This document shows, piece by piece, positions 10,262 to 22,407 of a DNA stretch of 64,000 nucleotides. Position 1 is the first letter of the stretch. The number at the start of each line of letters is the position of its first letter. This DNA comes from Rhizomys pruinosus. Taxonomy: Eukaryota > Chordata > Mammalia > Rodentia > Spalacidae. The translations under genes were made by a program, and so were the position numbers. Location: assembly GCA_009823505.1 (NCBI GenBank), contig VZQC01006901.1:462613-526612 (forward strand), in the 5' to 3' direction. The notes beneath the pieces are model-generated. The model did no database searches. It had not been told where the DNA came from and worked only from the letters and a program-made list of their open reading frames with translations.

Positions 10262-12515
10262 GTAAGTGGCTTCTCTCCGGCGGCTCTCTGACCAGTCCCC
10301 CACCCCTTAGGGACACAAGTGGTAGCAGGAATGCTGAAGTCACGAATCCCGTTTTTCTCGTGGCATAAGTGAGCAAATCGCGCGACTCCTCTAAGCTTCT
10401 TTGGCCTCATCTGCAAGTGGAGCTGGTGAGGTCCACGGCTCCGGGCTGCCAGGCGTTGTATCCCTTGACTCCTGGACTAGGACATGGTTACCAGGCAGCC
10501 TCCTTCACTGTCCCCCTGCAGAGTTCAGGGAGGAAAGGCTAGAAGTCACCTCTTACTTAACCAAGCCTTTCCATCTAGGACTTGAGGTTTGAAGTTGGAC
10601 CTTACGTTCACTCCTGGGTTCTAATTCGGACTTCGCTGGCTCCGAACTTGAGGGAATTCAGCCTTGGGTTTGTACCCTGGAGCATTAAGGTATTTTGGCT
10701 TCGAGTATTCAGAAGCCAACAGCAGCTGGTATCAGTGGGAACTCGGCCAGCTTTTCTGCACTCACTTCGCTTTCACTCAGGCCGCCAGGGGTAACTAACT
10801 GGCTGCTGCCAGCCAAGGCCCTGAGCTGGGGTGGGGGCAGGGCAGGGATTCAGTCAAGACCAGATCCATTTACTCCCCCCCCCCCCAAGAGGGAACGTGC
10901 TCCTTTTTTTCCAGTTTTTATCTCTTGAGTTGGAATCAGGGAACCGGTATTCTAAATGATTTATGATAACAGCAATAAAAAAAAAATTAAGTTTTGTTTT
11001 TAAACTCTATTTGCCATGAATTCCAAGCAATTTAAATATACTGCCCCCAACCCCCCAACCATGTCGGAAGACATGTATGATTATCTAGACGACACACTGG
11101 AGGAAATAGCCCCAGAAGGTCCATATGTCTTCCTTGGGGCACACAGACAGCTGGAAATTGACCTCAGGTCTGTGTTACATTCCTTTGTAGTTTCCCCATT
11201 CTGGCAAACTTTCTTGTAAAGTATTAGTTACCTGCTTAGGAAGTGATGCTGTTAGCACAGATGTAGTTTTGTTGTTTCTTTCCTGTGTTTAGAAATGTCC
11301 AGACTTAAGACATTGTGTAAATACTTACTGTTTGCCTAAGGGTGTTCCTCTGCCTCATGTACCTTAGTAGGGTGATTCTCCTTGGGTTAAGAAATAGCAT
11401 ATTTCATGCAAAGCATAACAGGTACATGTGTGTTAATAAGGCCCCTGCTTGGAAGCCACTGCTGGTTGCTTTCCCTGGGAGAAGGGACTTTACAGTCCAT
11501 CTGATGCTCTCTTTAGCTTCAGTTTTTGGCAGCTCGGCTGGGAAAGGCTGGGCTATGCCGCCTTAAAGAATAACCGAACATCTTAGGGTTGGAGCCACTG
11601 GGAGGTTATTTCTTGCTCCCATTAGTGGCCCATGGTGGGTGTTCAGGGAATTCTGTCAAGCTGAGGACACATCATCCTGGCACTTTTCACTACTCTTGCT
11701 GAGGAGAGAGAACGCAGAAAATCACGGACTGGCTCTCATCTAGTCTCCCTGGAATGGCATACTTTACTTTTCCTATGCTACTGGCCAAAATGGGTCCTGT
11801 GGCCATGCCCTGAGTGTCTACGAGGGCTCCTTCCTGCTCTCTTTGCACAGGGAAGCCAGCCACAAAGACCCTCCAGTTACTGCGGGAAGCTCATGTGTAG
11901 GCTTTGAGAGGGAGTACATAGAGACCACATTAGACCCTATGTGTCTCTATCCGAGGGAAATTAGCCACCCTGCACATCCTTCAGAAGAGACCTTGTCTCT
12001 GCTTGGAAGGGGATGGAACAGAGGCTGCGGTAGATGGTGAGCTCCGAAGCAGACACTTTGGGGACCCCTCTCCACCCACTCCTGCAGTCAGGTTCTGGTT
12101 TTGCTTCTGTGGCCACCCTGACAATCATTTTTCAAGACCTTGAATCTGCTCTCAGTCTTCTAAAGACACTTAGCACAGGTCTTGGGAAACGTGCTTTTAC
12201 ACAAGCCTTTAAAACTGTGAGGGGTCTGTGGTTCAAGTCTTGATGACTGTCGCTTGTACTCCAGGCTGAGGCTCTTTGGGCAGTACTAAGTGTAGCTTCT
12301 TACGTGTTTGATGCCAGGTGTGCCAGTAGCCACAGGCACAGGTCTTTACTGGACGTGCCTCAGTGGTTTGCCCTGTTCCTTTTCTTTCTCCTGTCTCCTC
12401 CCGGGCGAGTCACTTCACCTTCCTCCTTTCAGGTGGGCTTAGATGTGGGAGAGTTGCACCTTTTCTTTAGACCAGAGAGCACCTAGTGGGTAACATTGTG
12501 ATGTGTCCCGAGGGC
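10262..12515 (+). other. SINE-free DNA upstream of Jun
   Basis: Begins at the candidate lncRNA splice donor. It holds no B1, B2 or L1. A small acidic open frame (11061-11219) is discussed under findings. No gene called. Confidence 0.5.
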
Positions 12516-12632
12516 TTTGTTTTTGTTTGGGTCTTGTTAGTTGGAGACATGGTCTTGCTGTGTAGCGCAGACTGGCCAAAAGTCAAGGCAATTCTCCTGC
12601 CTCAGCCTCCCAAGCACTGGGATCAGGGTATT
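12516..12632 (-). repeat. Old diverged B1 SINE
   Basis: Antisense B1/proto-B1 pattern: GAGACATGGTCTTGCTGTGTAG, then CTGCCTCAGCCTCCCAAGCA. No target duplication found. Confidence 0.75.
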
Positions 12633-14026
12633 CACTGTTTCATACTGCAGATCCTGAGGTTTTTACCAGTAGGTTACCCCTGGACTCGATCCAGACTTCA
12701 AGTCTGGCTTCGGGTTCTTTTTTGATTTTGCGTCTTATTGAGATTGCTTCTGTTCACTGTGCAAACCTCTGTATTTGTGGGGTTTGAATTCTCTTTAATT
12801 CTTGCTTCCAAAGTGGCCAGATCTCCCTGAGTTCATTTTGCAGCCACCCGTAGGTGCTCCTGATCTGCTTCACAAACATGCTCTTGCCTTCTCTTATTAG
12901 GTACTGTTGTAAGGTGCTATCCTTGGAGTCAGACAGCCACTGTGTTCATGGCATCAGCTGGGAAGGATTATCATAGCTGTGCTTGTGGGCTGGTGACTTT
13001 CCTCCCAGAAGGAGGAGGTGGGGAGGGGCATTGGCCCCTCACCCGAGGAGTATCCAGCCACTTATCCTATCCAGTTGTATGCAATGCTGCCTTAATTGCA
13101 TGTGGCCTTGGGATCTCAGGGAGAGGATAGAGGCAGGACTAGGTGAAAGGGGTTCTACTTGTGCAGCCATCGAGTAACCATCACCCATGCTGGGTACAGA
13201 CCTTCCAGCTCAGCTGCTTAGGGTCACCTGTGCTCCTGCTCTAACCCTTCATCTATGTTATAAGTAAGCCAACTAAACTTACTGGTTCCCCAGGGTGAAC
13301 CTCTGTGGAATTGAACTTGGTTTATTGGTGGGGCATCAGAAGGAGGAGGTAGTGATGGCTTAGTTCCCTCCCCCCAGGGAGAAAATTCTTGTGACAGGTT
13401 CATGGTCTGCCTGCTAAATTATGACTGTGATAGGTTTACCAAATAGACCACTGGCCTTTCAGCTTGTGTTCTTAGCTCTTGTCCAGTCCAGATAAATGTT
13501 ATTTTTGTGCTTATTGATTTTATTTTGTTGCCACACTGTCATGTTTTTTAATCAGTCAGGACAAGTGAGATTATGTTGCTGTGACAAGCAGTCCTAAACA
13601 GTGGTTTATGGGGAAACTCTACTGCTTGCTTTTTCTATGTGCTCAGGGTCAGAGGGGCTCTGCTCATTGTGCTCACCTAGTCTGGAGAAGGTTTCATCTT
13701 GCTTGCTTGTTTCCAGAATTGCCTTGGTCCGCTTGATGGAGAAAGCAAGCAAGCAAGCAAGCAAGAATTCATGCTGGCTTCCTTCTTCTTCCAGGCACAG
13801 TGCACACCATTGACTCGCCAGATTATTGGCTGATAAAAGTCACATGAGCCTATCTTAAAGGGTGCAAGGAAATACAGACCTACTATGTGCCTGGCAATCA
13901 GGACCTGAGGTATCCTCTTCTGTCTAGGTATGGTTTGCTGTGGAAGCCATCCACAGGTCTTCCTTGATTACAGTTGCAGGGTTATTTATCGCTCATACTG
14001 CATGTTGGCAGAAGTTGAAGTCAAGC
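12633..14026. other. Single-copy intergenic DNA with (AAGC)n
   Basis: No gene recognised. The only simple repeat is (AAGC)5-6 at 13743-13765. Confidence 0.5.
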
Positions 14027-14040
14027 TCTGTCTGTACTTT

Positions 14041-14198
14041 TTTTTTTTTTTTTTGGTCTTTTCGAGACAAGGTCTCCCTGTAGCCCCAGCTGTCCTGGAA
14101 CTCGCTCTGTAGACCAGGCTGGCCTTGAACTCACAAAGATCCACCTGCCTCTGCCTCCCATGTGCTAGGATTAAAGGCGTGCACCACCACGCCCAGCT
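14041..14198 (-). repeat. B1 SINE
   Basis: Full-length antisense B1 with target duplication TCTGTCTGTACTTTTT (about 14027-14042 and 14199-14214). Confidence 0.94.
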
Positions 14199-14510
14199 TC
14201 TGTCTGTACTTTTTACACCCATTTCAGCTCCAGCATCCTGAACAGGGTATCTTCTTTCTAAAACACTGGATAGGATGGTTGTGGCTCAGGGCAAAGAGCA
14301 CATAGTCCTTAAAGGTTCTACTGAAAGCAGTTCTAGTGGCCAGGCCTGACGTCAGGGGGAGGGGCAGCAAGTATTTGTGAATAGCATCCTAGTCTACCAC
14401 ACCCTGTGCTCCACATTCCTCCATTCTTCAGAGTCTCAGCCACTCCAATCATTTTATATTTCTCTTTTCATATACTTTTATCCTAATCAAAATGTGAACT
14501 TGAAGGCTAC

Positions 14511-14607
14511 AAGATGGCTGGCTCAGTGGCTAGAGGTGCTTGCCACCACGCCTTGTAACCTGCGCCTACCCACAAGGTGAAAGGAGCGAACTGACTCCTG
14601 CAAGTTC

Positions 14608-14647
<40 letters not shown>

Positions 14648-14665
14648 AAACAAATGAATAAGATA
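14511..14665 (+). repeat. tRNA-derived SINE with (CA)n tail
   Basis: GGCTCAGTGGCTAGAGGTGCTTGCCACCA head, diverged body, then an uninterrupted (CA)n at 14610-14644 and an A-rich end. Same family as 43898-44143. Confidence 0.7.
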
Positions 14666-16201
14666 TAAAAAATTCGAACTGGCAAACTCCTATTTACTTT
14701 TCACAGCCCCCTTCAAATACTCCTCAGAACCTTTCCCTGCCAATCTTCCCACCTCATCCTCACATAGTCACTGCTGCCTCTGGCTGTCACCACAGTGGTG
14801 CATACCTGAAAGAGAATCTGTCACATGGCCTCTTAAATGTCTTAAACTCCTGATTCCAAATCCAGAAACTCTGTTAGACTTCCTTTGTATCTCTGGTGCT
14901 GAATAAGGTCGCCTGGCACGTGGCAGGATAGGTGTTTGGGAAATGCTTGCCAGTGGCTTTTAAAGCATAGCCTTTGCGTGTGGGATTACAGGGGTGTTTT
15001 AGTAGTGAAGTAGAAATAGTATCTGGGCTTGATGTATACCATAGGGTCATGGCCAACTCTAGCCTGAAGCAGCCTGGGTCCCTTAACACCTGGACACATT
15101 TCCAGCTCACAGCTGAATCAGTTATGCCGTAGTGTCTCAAAATTTCACTGACTTATGACAAAAGTTGGTTTCTTATTCCTGCTTCATGTCCAGCAAGGTT
15201 GGCACGTTCTCTGATAATGTCACCTTCCTCTGGGACCCCTGATGCTGGATGGCTCACTTGTAGAAACTTAAGAGATCTCTTGGTACAGGGAAAGAGAGCT
15301 TTGAAGGCTCTTGTCTGAACAGTGAAATGTCTTTGCTTTGAATTGTCACATGTCACCTCTCCCAGTCATTGGCTGAAACTAGTTTCCTGGCCCATTCGGC
15401 CACAAGGGAACCAGGAAATGCAATCCTCTTTGCCTGGTAGTATTTGGTGACCAGGCCTAATGACTCCCACACTGGCCTTGAGTTCCCCAAACATGACAAG
15501 CTGTTGGTTGCCCAAGACTCTTCACGTGACCCCTTCCTGCCCTCCCTGGTCCTCGGCTGATTTCTGTTTTCCTTTAGGTATAAGTGTAGATGACAAGGCA
15601 TTCGTGGCTAATATGTTCTACCATCTAAACTATCCTCCTCAGATGGACACCCCCCCACATTCTCAAAAGTCACTATAAGTTCCCCCCTTTCTTTGTTCCT
15701 TGAATTCAGAGCCAGCTGAAAGAGAGACCCAGGAATCAGACGAATAGGAGTCAAAACAGTCTGACAAAGATAGATTTCAGGCTGGAGGGCAGGCACGAGG
15801 CTACAACAAATTACTTGGTGCTTGACCCCTGCCTTGAACTCACCTGTTGGGCCCTGATAAAGGTAGGCAGCTAGTTACACAGTGCTCCCTATGGGACAGA
15901 ATACCCTTGAGTAAACTGCCTTGGAAGGGAGAGTAAGCTGCCGAGGTGGGCATATTTGGGTCCTCTGCACTCAGCTGTGGGAAGCTAGCTCACTTGCTAT
16001 GCCTGAGGAGTGAGTAGGCCTTGAGAGAGAGAGGAAGGAGGGGCCTCTACCTGTCTGCTCGCTGGCTGGCTCGTGGAGATCTGTGGCTTGGAAGATGGTG
16101 ATTTCCTCTTATCAGTGGAATATGTTATTCTGTATTTGAATAATTGCATATTTAAGTTTTTTCTCTTGAGGTCTCTTTGACTCACCAGAGACCAAGCATC
16201 A
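14666..16201. other. Single-copy intergenic DNA
   Basis: No gene or recent repeat recognised. Confidence 0.45.
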
Positions 16202-16216
16202 AGAAGGCAAGGAAAA

Positions 16217-16440
16217 GGGGGCTGGAGAGATGGCCTAGCAGTTAAGAGCACCGAACGCTCTTGCAGAGGACCCAGGTTCGATCCCCAGCACCTACTTGGT
16301 GGTTGAGAACCATCTTTAACTCCAGTTCCAGGGGAATCCGACACCCTCTTCTGACCTCCACATCATTGCACGACACGGGTGCACCAACCTACATGCAAAC
16401 AGTACATTCATACACATACAAAAATAAATAAAAATTAAAA
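16217..16440 (+). repeat. B2/B3-type SINE
   Basis: Complete element with perfect 15-bp target duplication AGAAGGCAAGGAAAA (16202-16216, 16441-16455). Confidence 0.95.
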
Positions 16441-16455
16441 AGAAGGCAAGGAAAA

Positions 16456-16857
16456 TAAAGTATCTTGGTGTTCATAGTATACTGAGCAGGTAGCCTGATG
16501 CTGGGCGTAGGAGGTACTTTGTAGACCTTGGTGGTTTATCAGTGCCCCTACAAGGTCCTATGGATTGGCTTTGGATAGGAAGGACTATATGATGTGTAGT
16601 CACCATCACCCTTGTGGTGATGGGAGTCCACACCCAGAACTTCCACAAATCCACAGACCTGCTAAGTAACCCAAGCCCCAGCAGTCATCTTCCCAAGTCT
16701 TGCTCTTCTTCCAGAACCAGCAGCATATTCATGCTTAAACACTTTTAGTTGTAAAGTGCAGGGTACAATGCCTAGAGCCAAGAGCAGTCACTATGCTAAG
16801 CAAGTGCTGGTGAGTGAAAGCCTTGGGCAATACTGTGGGTATAAAGGTTAGAAAGCT
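16456..16857. other. Single-copy intergenic DNA
   Basis: Nothing recognised. Confidence 0.4.
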
Positions 16858-17135
16858 GGGGCCGGAGAGAGAGAGTAATGACTGCTCAAATGCACAAAGC
16901 TTCAATAAGAAATTGGCTTTGAAAAAAAAAAAAGTACTGACTGCTCTTGCAGAGGACTCAGGTTCGATTCCCAGCACTCACATGGCATCTAACTTAACTG
17001 TCCGTTAACTCCAGTACCAGGGAATCCAGTGCTTTCTTCTGACCTCCATGGGCATTGCACGATACAGGTCCACTTACATACATGAAGGCAATATACTCAT
17101 ACACATAAAATAAAAAGTAATAAATACATATTTTT
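16858..17135 (+). repeat. B2/B3-type SINE split by a nested insertion
   Basis: The head (16858-16887) and body plus tail (16947-17135) of one diverged element are separated by a 50-bp L1-derived insert. The ACTGCTC sequence at the junction is duplicated. Confidence 0.8.
16888..16937 (+). mobile_element. Minimal L1 3'-end insertion
   Basis: AAATGCACAAAGCTTCAATAA followed by 12 A. It matches the extreme 3' end of the L1 3'UTR at 23029-23070 on the minus strand. It is flanked by TGACTGCTC (16879-16887 and 16938-16946), the signature of target-primed reverse transcription. Only about 38 nt of L1 were copied. Confidence 0.75.
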
Positions 17136-17140
17136 TAAGT

Positions 17141-20043
17141 TAGCTGTTTTGGCCAACCATGGAGATCTGATGGCCACATGGTGAGGGGTTTGAACATGTC
17201 CTGTGGAGAGGAAAAGGAACAGGCCTTATCTGGGTGGGAAAAGGGTGGGGAAAGCTGAGTGCATAGAAGAGCTTCTGGAGAGAGGCAGTGATCACACAGG
17301 AGGCTTGATTTGCTCTATAGTCTTTGCCTCTGCTCTAAGTAAGGAAGAACCTTTGCAGTTAGTTTTTTTTTTTTTTACAGTAGGACATGTTTCTTAATGT
17401 GGAAGCAAAGTTCTGCCACTTAACACATTGGCTGGTTATGTTCAAGACTCTCCACCAGATGATCATCCCTGGGAGCCCATGCTACTGTGGCAGTCACCAC
17501 TTGTCACTGTCTTATGTAGTCTCATTTAGAATTTGTGCAGGAGTAGTCACCAACCTTTGTGGGCTCTCACTTTAGAGCAGACCCTTGTTTACTCAAAGTT
17601 TGTAAACCTAGGATGATGTTTTCTGTGTCCAATGCTATATGAACATTGTATCAAAAAGCTACTGCTCTCAGTACCCATAAATCAAATGCACCTGTATTAG
17701 GCTTACTGAAGAAGTCCAGGAATGCCCCCGTCTGTGAGAGGACAACGTCTAAGCATGCACCTGGCCCCTTTCCCTTTTCCACCTGTGTACACAGCCAGAT
17801 TGTGGGCTCCTTTGTAACCAGGTGTGCCTGAGTTTTAGCCAGTGCGAAGAGAACGACTGTGATGTGCATTACTTACAGCACGGCTTTGTAAAATCAGCCC
17901 CTCACATTACCTGGTATTGCAAGGGACTCCAAGAACATGCAGAGGAGCAGAGCCGCAGGTGGAAGGAGCCTTGATGTCTTAATGACCCTGTGGAAGGACA
18001 CTCACTGACCAGAAGTAGTCCTGCTGGATTTTGACTGAATGAGAGAGAACTTCATTGTACGGGTCCACCAGGATTGTGGTGTAAGGGTACTAGTGTCTTC
18101 GTGTTCTAGTTCGTGCTGCAAGATGCCCTCCGTGTGAAAAATGCTGGGTTTAGTTAGGGCCTTTGTCTTGGCTTTTCCTAATTTGGAAAGAATTAGTCAA
18201 GGAGGCAGAAAGGAAGAGGATAGCGCACAGTTACTGTTATCTTCCCACTGAATTTATAAACTTCATGAGCTGTGTCAGGATGTCTTACATCCTTTTCTGT
18301 ATTTAATTCTTTCAGTGGGCATTTACTGAGAAATGCCAGGCTCTTTGGGGGGATTTCAGAAGAAATAGAAATAGCACATGTTTTAAATTATCACCATATT
18401 CAATAAGTTTTGAGTATTTCTTATAGATTTGCCACTGGTGACCATTGCTGAACAAAAGCTTCAGGGCCCACCCACAAGTTTGGGTGTAACAAAGAAAACA
18501 GATTTCACACAGAGGGAAGATGAGCCCAGCGTGATAATGCTATAGGACATAAGGAACAGCATTCTCAGGTCGACGGGCATCTGACAAGGACAGAGGTTGG
18601 AGAGCTGTGCTTTAGAGAAGATGGTCAATAAACAGAGTCTTCCAGAGTGAGTGGAAATAGCCTGAGGAGGAGGAGGAGGCAGCAGCAGCGGTGAGAGAAC
18701 ACATTCTAGGAAGAGGGAATGTGAGCACGAGGCCTAGCTGTTAGGCGCCAGGGTGTATTCAGCTGCAAAGGAAGGATGGGGAGGAGGGCCTTGTGATCTG
18801 CATATGCTCAGATACCTTCATAGGCCTTGTATCCTGCTCAAGTCCTGTAGAGTCACTGTTTATGTAGGAGCAAATGTGACTTAGCCGTCATGATGTTGAC
18901 AGTTGTGATACTTGTGGAATTTCTACTTTTATGCCTCCCTCTTTGTTTTAGAGTTTTCTGTGGTGAATGTCTATTACACTCGCAATTAAAAATCATTTTC
19001 CCCGTCTGATTAGCTGCGGTTATACCTTCCATCCCTGGGAGGGTCCTCACAGCAGTCCTCTGAGAGAACAGAGGGAGGGCTGATTCGCAGTGAAGCTGGA
19101 AGTCAGTTCCGGGTAGTCCCTTCCAGTCTCTTCTCCTCCCTGCTGCACCTGCCTTCCCTGTGGTTTTCTAAGAAGTGAGGGTAGTTTTTCTTGGAATTAT
19201 AGGCTTGGTGTAGTATTGTATATGTGTGTGTGTGGAGTCTGTACCTTGGAGAAATCAGGACAGAGTTTTCACAATACTCTTCAGCTTTACAGCATTCCGC
19301 ACACAAAGGATGGTCCTTAGCCCGCTGTGCTGCACTTACCTTTTCTGTGACATCATAATGTCCATAAATAGTGAGTTGGCAGTTGAGGAGGAAGCTACTG
19401 ATAATGCCACAAGCGTTGTTAGAAAGGCAACTGTTCCCAATTGTTCTTTCAGCCGTCATCTTCCTCCAGTGTTCTGCATTTGGTCAGAGCAGTAACAATG
19501 TGTATTTCTATCCAGCTCCCAAATGCTTGGAAGCCTGGGAACACTGGATCAGCACTTTCTGTCATGTTGTGACAACACAGAGCCCCCTAAATCTCAGAGT
19601 CTTAGACAGCGTCAGTTTGTTTTCCGTGCATGCCCCATTTCCAGCCTTATCCAGACTGAGCTGTTCATCTGAGACCCAGGTTGAAGGACCCCTGCCTGAG
19701 ACCCTGTTGGTGTATGCTGCAAGGCAGAAAAGCAACACCATTGGTGGCTCTTAAAGTTTTGCCCTGAGGTCACTGCCATTTGCCTTCCATTTGCCAAATC
19801 ATGCCACTAATGCTAGCCTGACACAGGAGAAGAAGGGGTCTGGATAGTGAGGGCAGCAGACACTTAGTCCTCTGAGTCTGAAGTTGTTCTTCTGGCAGAT
19901 AAAATAAGTAAAATAAGCTATAATATTGAAATAATGGAATACCATCCTCAGAAGATGAACTGACCTATGATAGCACTGAGTGAGCAAAAGAAGCCATAAA
20001 ATGCATAGCATGGTCTAATTTTGGGCCAGTTTGTAAAACCCAT
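17141..20043. other. Single-copy intergenic DNA
   Basis: 2.9 kb with no SINE, LINE or gene recognised. A short (GGA)n/(GCA)n tract lies at about 18664-18692. Confidence 0.45.
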
Positions 20044-20200
20044 GTGGTAGGCATGGTGATACATACCTGAAATCCCAGCAGACAGAGACAGGAAGATTGC
20101 TATAAGCTAGAGGCTGGCCTGGTCTACACAGCGAGTTCCAAGCCATCCAGAGCTACATAGCAAGACTATCTCCAAACAAACAAAAACAAAAAACAAACCA
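20044..20200 (+). repeat. Old B1 SINE
   Basis: Diverged B1: GGCATGGTGATACATACCTG, GGCCTGGTCTACACAGCGAG, and an (ACAA)n-like tail. Confidence 0.85.
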
Positions 20201-20416
20201 AAAGAACCTAAAACCCTTTGTCTAGTGTACTGGTATGAGACTGTTAGCAAAAATATCCCACATGTGCTGCTGGGCAGTATTACATTAAACGTTTTGTGTT
20301 TTTACCATACATTTGCTCATTTAATCCCCGGGGAAACCAGAGAAAGAACTAGCTCTCACCAGAAGTTTATCAGCTACCTTAGTTGGAGTGTGGAAGAATC
20401 AGAGAGGGGATCTGGG

Positions 20417-20510
20417 ATCTACAACCATACTACCCTGACCTTGCTCAGTCTGGTCTGGTCTCAGAAGCTCAGCAGGGTGTCAGGCCTGATTAGGGCTTGC
20501 ATGGGAGAAG
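20417..20510 (+). pseudogene. 5S rRNA pseudogene (3'-truncated)
   Basis: It reads as a diverged 5S rRNA from its first bases (ATCTACAACCATACTACCC) through GAAGCTCAGCAGGGT, GGCCTGATTAG and ATGGGAGA, then loses similarity about 25 nt before the normal 121-nt end. Internal promoter regions are present but mutated. No clear target duplication or tail. Confidence 0.8.
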
Positions 20511-21087
20511 GGGGATTTTGCTTTAAAAATTCAATGATTTCTATAAATTGCTGAAGTAACCAGCAGTCGTTGGGGAGAAAAAACATGAAATCTGTGTGCC
20601 GTCCAGCACTTTATTTTCTGCTTTCTGGCCACAGTTCAGGCGCTTAGACTTCCCCAGGCCCCATTCAGCCTTCTTGGCTCTCCACTGCGCCTACCACTGC
20701 TGCGGTTTTCTAAGTAGTCACGATGGCTTTTTCTGGAACTGCTGTCTAGGTGCAGTGTTGCACATACATATAATTTGCAACCCAGAGAAGTAAGGTTGCA
20801 GGTCAGATGCAGGGCTATTTATTGGGTTTCATTCTAGAGTCTGTGCTAGAGAGGCAGCCTCAATAGGGAATATGTGCTCAGGGCACACACAAAGCTTTTC
20901 AAGGGCGAGGCCTGGAACTGGCATGTTGCCATTGTCTGAAGCCAAGTTTAATGTCAGTGGAGCAGAGAATTCATAGAGCTTGAAAAAGGAAGGAGGGAAT
21001 GTTTTCCAAACAGTAAGCACAAAACAAGCAAAGTGAGAAGAGTTTGTATTCAGCATCTTCTGAAGTTGTACTGTGCATTTAAAAAAA
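20511..21087. other. Single-copy intergenic DNA
   Basis: Nothing recognised. Confidence 0.4.
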
Positions 21088-21097
21088 TACAAACTCA

Positions 21098-21265
21098 CTG
21101 GGTGTGGTGGTGCACGCCTTTAATCCTAGCACTTGGGAGGCAGAGGCAGGCGGATCTTTGTGAGTTCAAGGCCAGCCTGGTCTACAGAGCGAGTTCCAGG
21201 ACAGCTGGGGCTACGGGAAGACGCACTGTCTAAAAGACAAAAAAAAAAAAAAAAAAAAAAAAAAA
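21098..21265 (+). repeat. B1 SINE
   Basis: Full-length B1 with a long A tail (about 25 A). An ACAAACT-like repeat flanks it imperfectly. Confidence 0.93.
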
Positions 21266-21491
21266 CAAACAAACTAGCATCTATAATGATAGTGAGCACA
21301 GTGATTTGAACAGGGACATTCCATCAGAGTACTCACTGCCTGGCAGAGCAGGGAAAAGGCGATACCAGCTTGGTGTACGCGGCTCATACACCAACAGTAA
21401 GCATAACCCAGAGGCTGTCCAGCATCATCCGTATGCAGTTGGAGGGTATATCATTGCTACTTGTCATAAAGCCACAGACTTCCAGAACTGG

Positions 21492-21533
21492 AAGGCTTAG
21501 GTCCCTCCTAACTTACAGAGGGACCTAAGCCTT
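21492..21533. repeat. Perfect 16-bp inverted repeat, 10-nt loop
   Basis: AAGGCTTAGGTCCCTC (21492-21507) and GAGGGACCTAAGCCTT (21518-21533) are exact reverse complements around the loop CTAACTTACA. Confidence 0.9.
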
Positions 21534-21657
21534 TGCCAAGGTCATTCTGAGTCAAGTTTGTCTACATTTCTGGAAACAAACCTAGGAAGTCAACTCCTTC
21601 CTAAAGTCTCTGAAGTCCCAGTTGTGACGAAATTGTGACATAAGAAGTTAGTGTCCA

Positions 21658-21882
21658 GGGCTAGAGAGATAGCTCAGCGGTTAAGAGGACCTGGGTTCGA
21701 TTCCCAGCACCCCCATGGCAGCTAAGACCCGTCTTTAAGCCAGGCATGGTGGCGTACGCCTTTAATCCTAGTACTAGGGAGGCAGAGGCAGGCTGATCTC
21801 TGTGAGTTCAAGGCCAGCCTGGTCCACAGAGTGAGTTCTAAGCCAGCTGGGGCTATAGGGAGAGCCTGTCTCAAAAAAAAAA
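21658..21882 (+). repeat. B2-B1 composite SINE (copy A)
   Basis: The B2 head (21658-21738) has lost about 20 bp between the A box and B box. It stops at GTCTTTAA and runs straight into a full-length B1 (21739-21882) with an A tail. No B2 3' half follows. The flanking duplication is unclear. Confidence 0.85.
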
Positions 21883-21890
21883 GTTCAAAG

Positions 21891-22407
21891 ATGTAATGGG
21901 AAGTCATATATCCTGAGTGGATCCAGGGCCTTTGATTGTTTCTCTGTACAACGAAGTCATCAAGTATGTGGGTCACTTGTAAATTGTCTAGGCTCTGAAA
22001 GCCTCAGTTCCTCTCTTTAAAAGTTGTAGGGTCATCTGCTGCTGCCTCATCTATTGCAAGAGAGCCAAGTCCTTCTGCAGTGACCACATCAGAGCCCTGA
22101 ACAACACACTCATAATGTTGAAACAAAGAGTAGCATGCTAATTTCCTTAAAATGCTGGTCTGGGAATTAGCCTTGTTCTAATTTGCATTCGCTTCCAAGT
22201 AATATAGGAAATATGGGCCAATATTGCTTATGAGAATCAATCATACACTACACACAAATATCTTAGTAATTTATCTGCTGGATTAAGAGTCCTGTTTCTC
22301 AGATTTCACTCACCCATCAGTATTTCCACTTTTCTATGTCCACTTACATATCCAAAGTTGATTTAATTCTTTGTTTTAAATGACTCATTTTTTTACAAAT
22401 TCAGAGA
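21891..22407. other. Single-copy intergenic DNA
   Basis: Nothing recognised. Confidence 0.4.

Larger units (their letters stand above)
7350..10265. promoter_or_regulatory. CpG island of the Jun locus
   Basis: GC-rich, CpG-dense DNA extends from the C-terminal half of the Jun CDS, through the 5'UTR and promoter, to about 1.1 kb upstream of the inferred start. CpG frequency collapses past about 10270. The extent beyond the Jun promoter is typical of a bidirectional promoter. Several long open frames here on both strands are composition artefacts. Confidence 0.9.
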
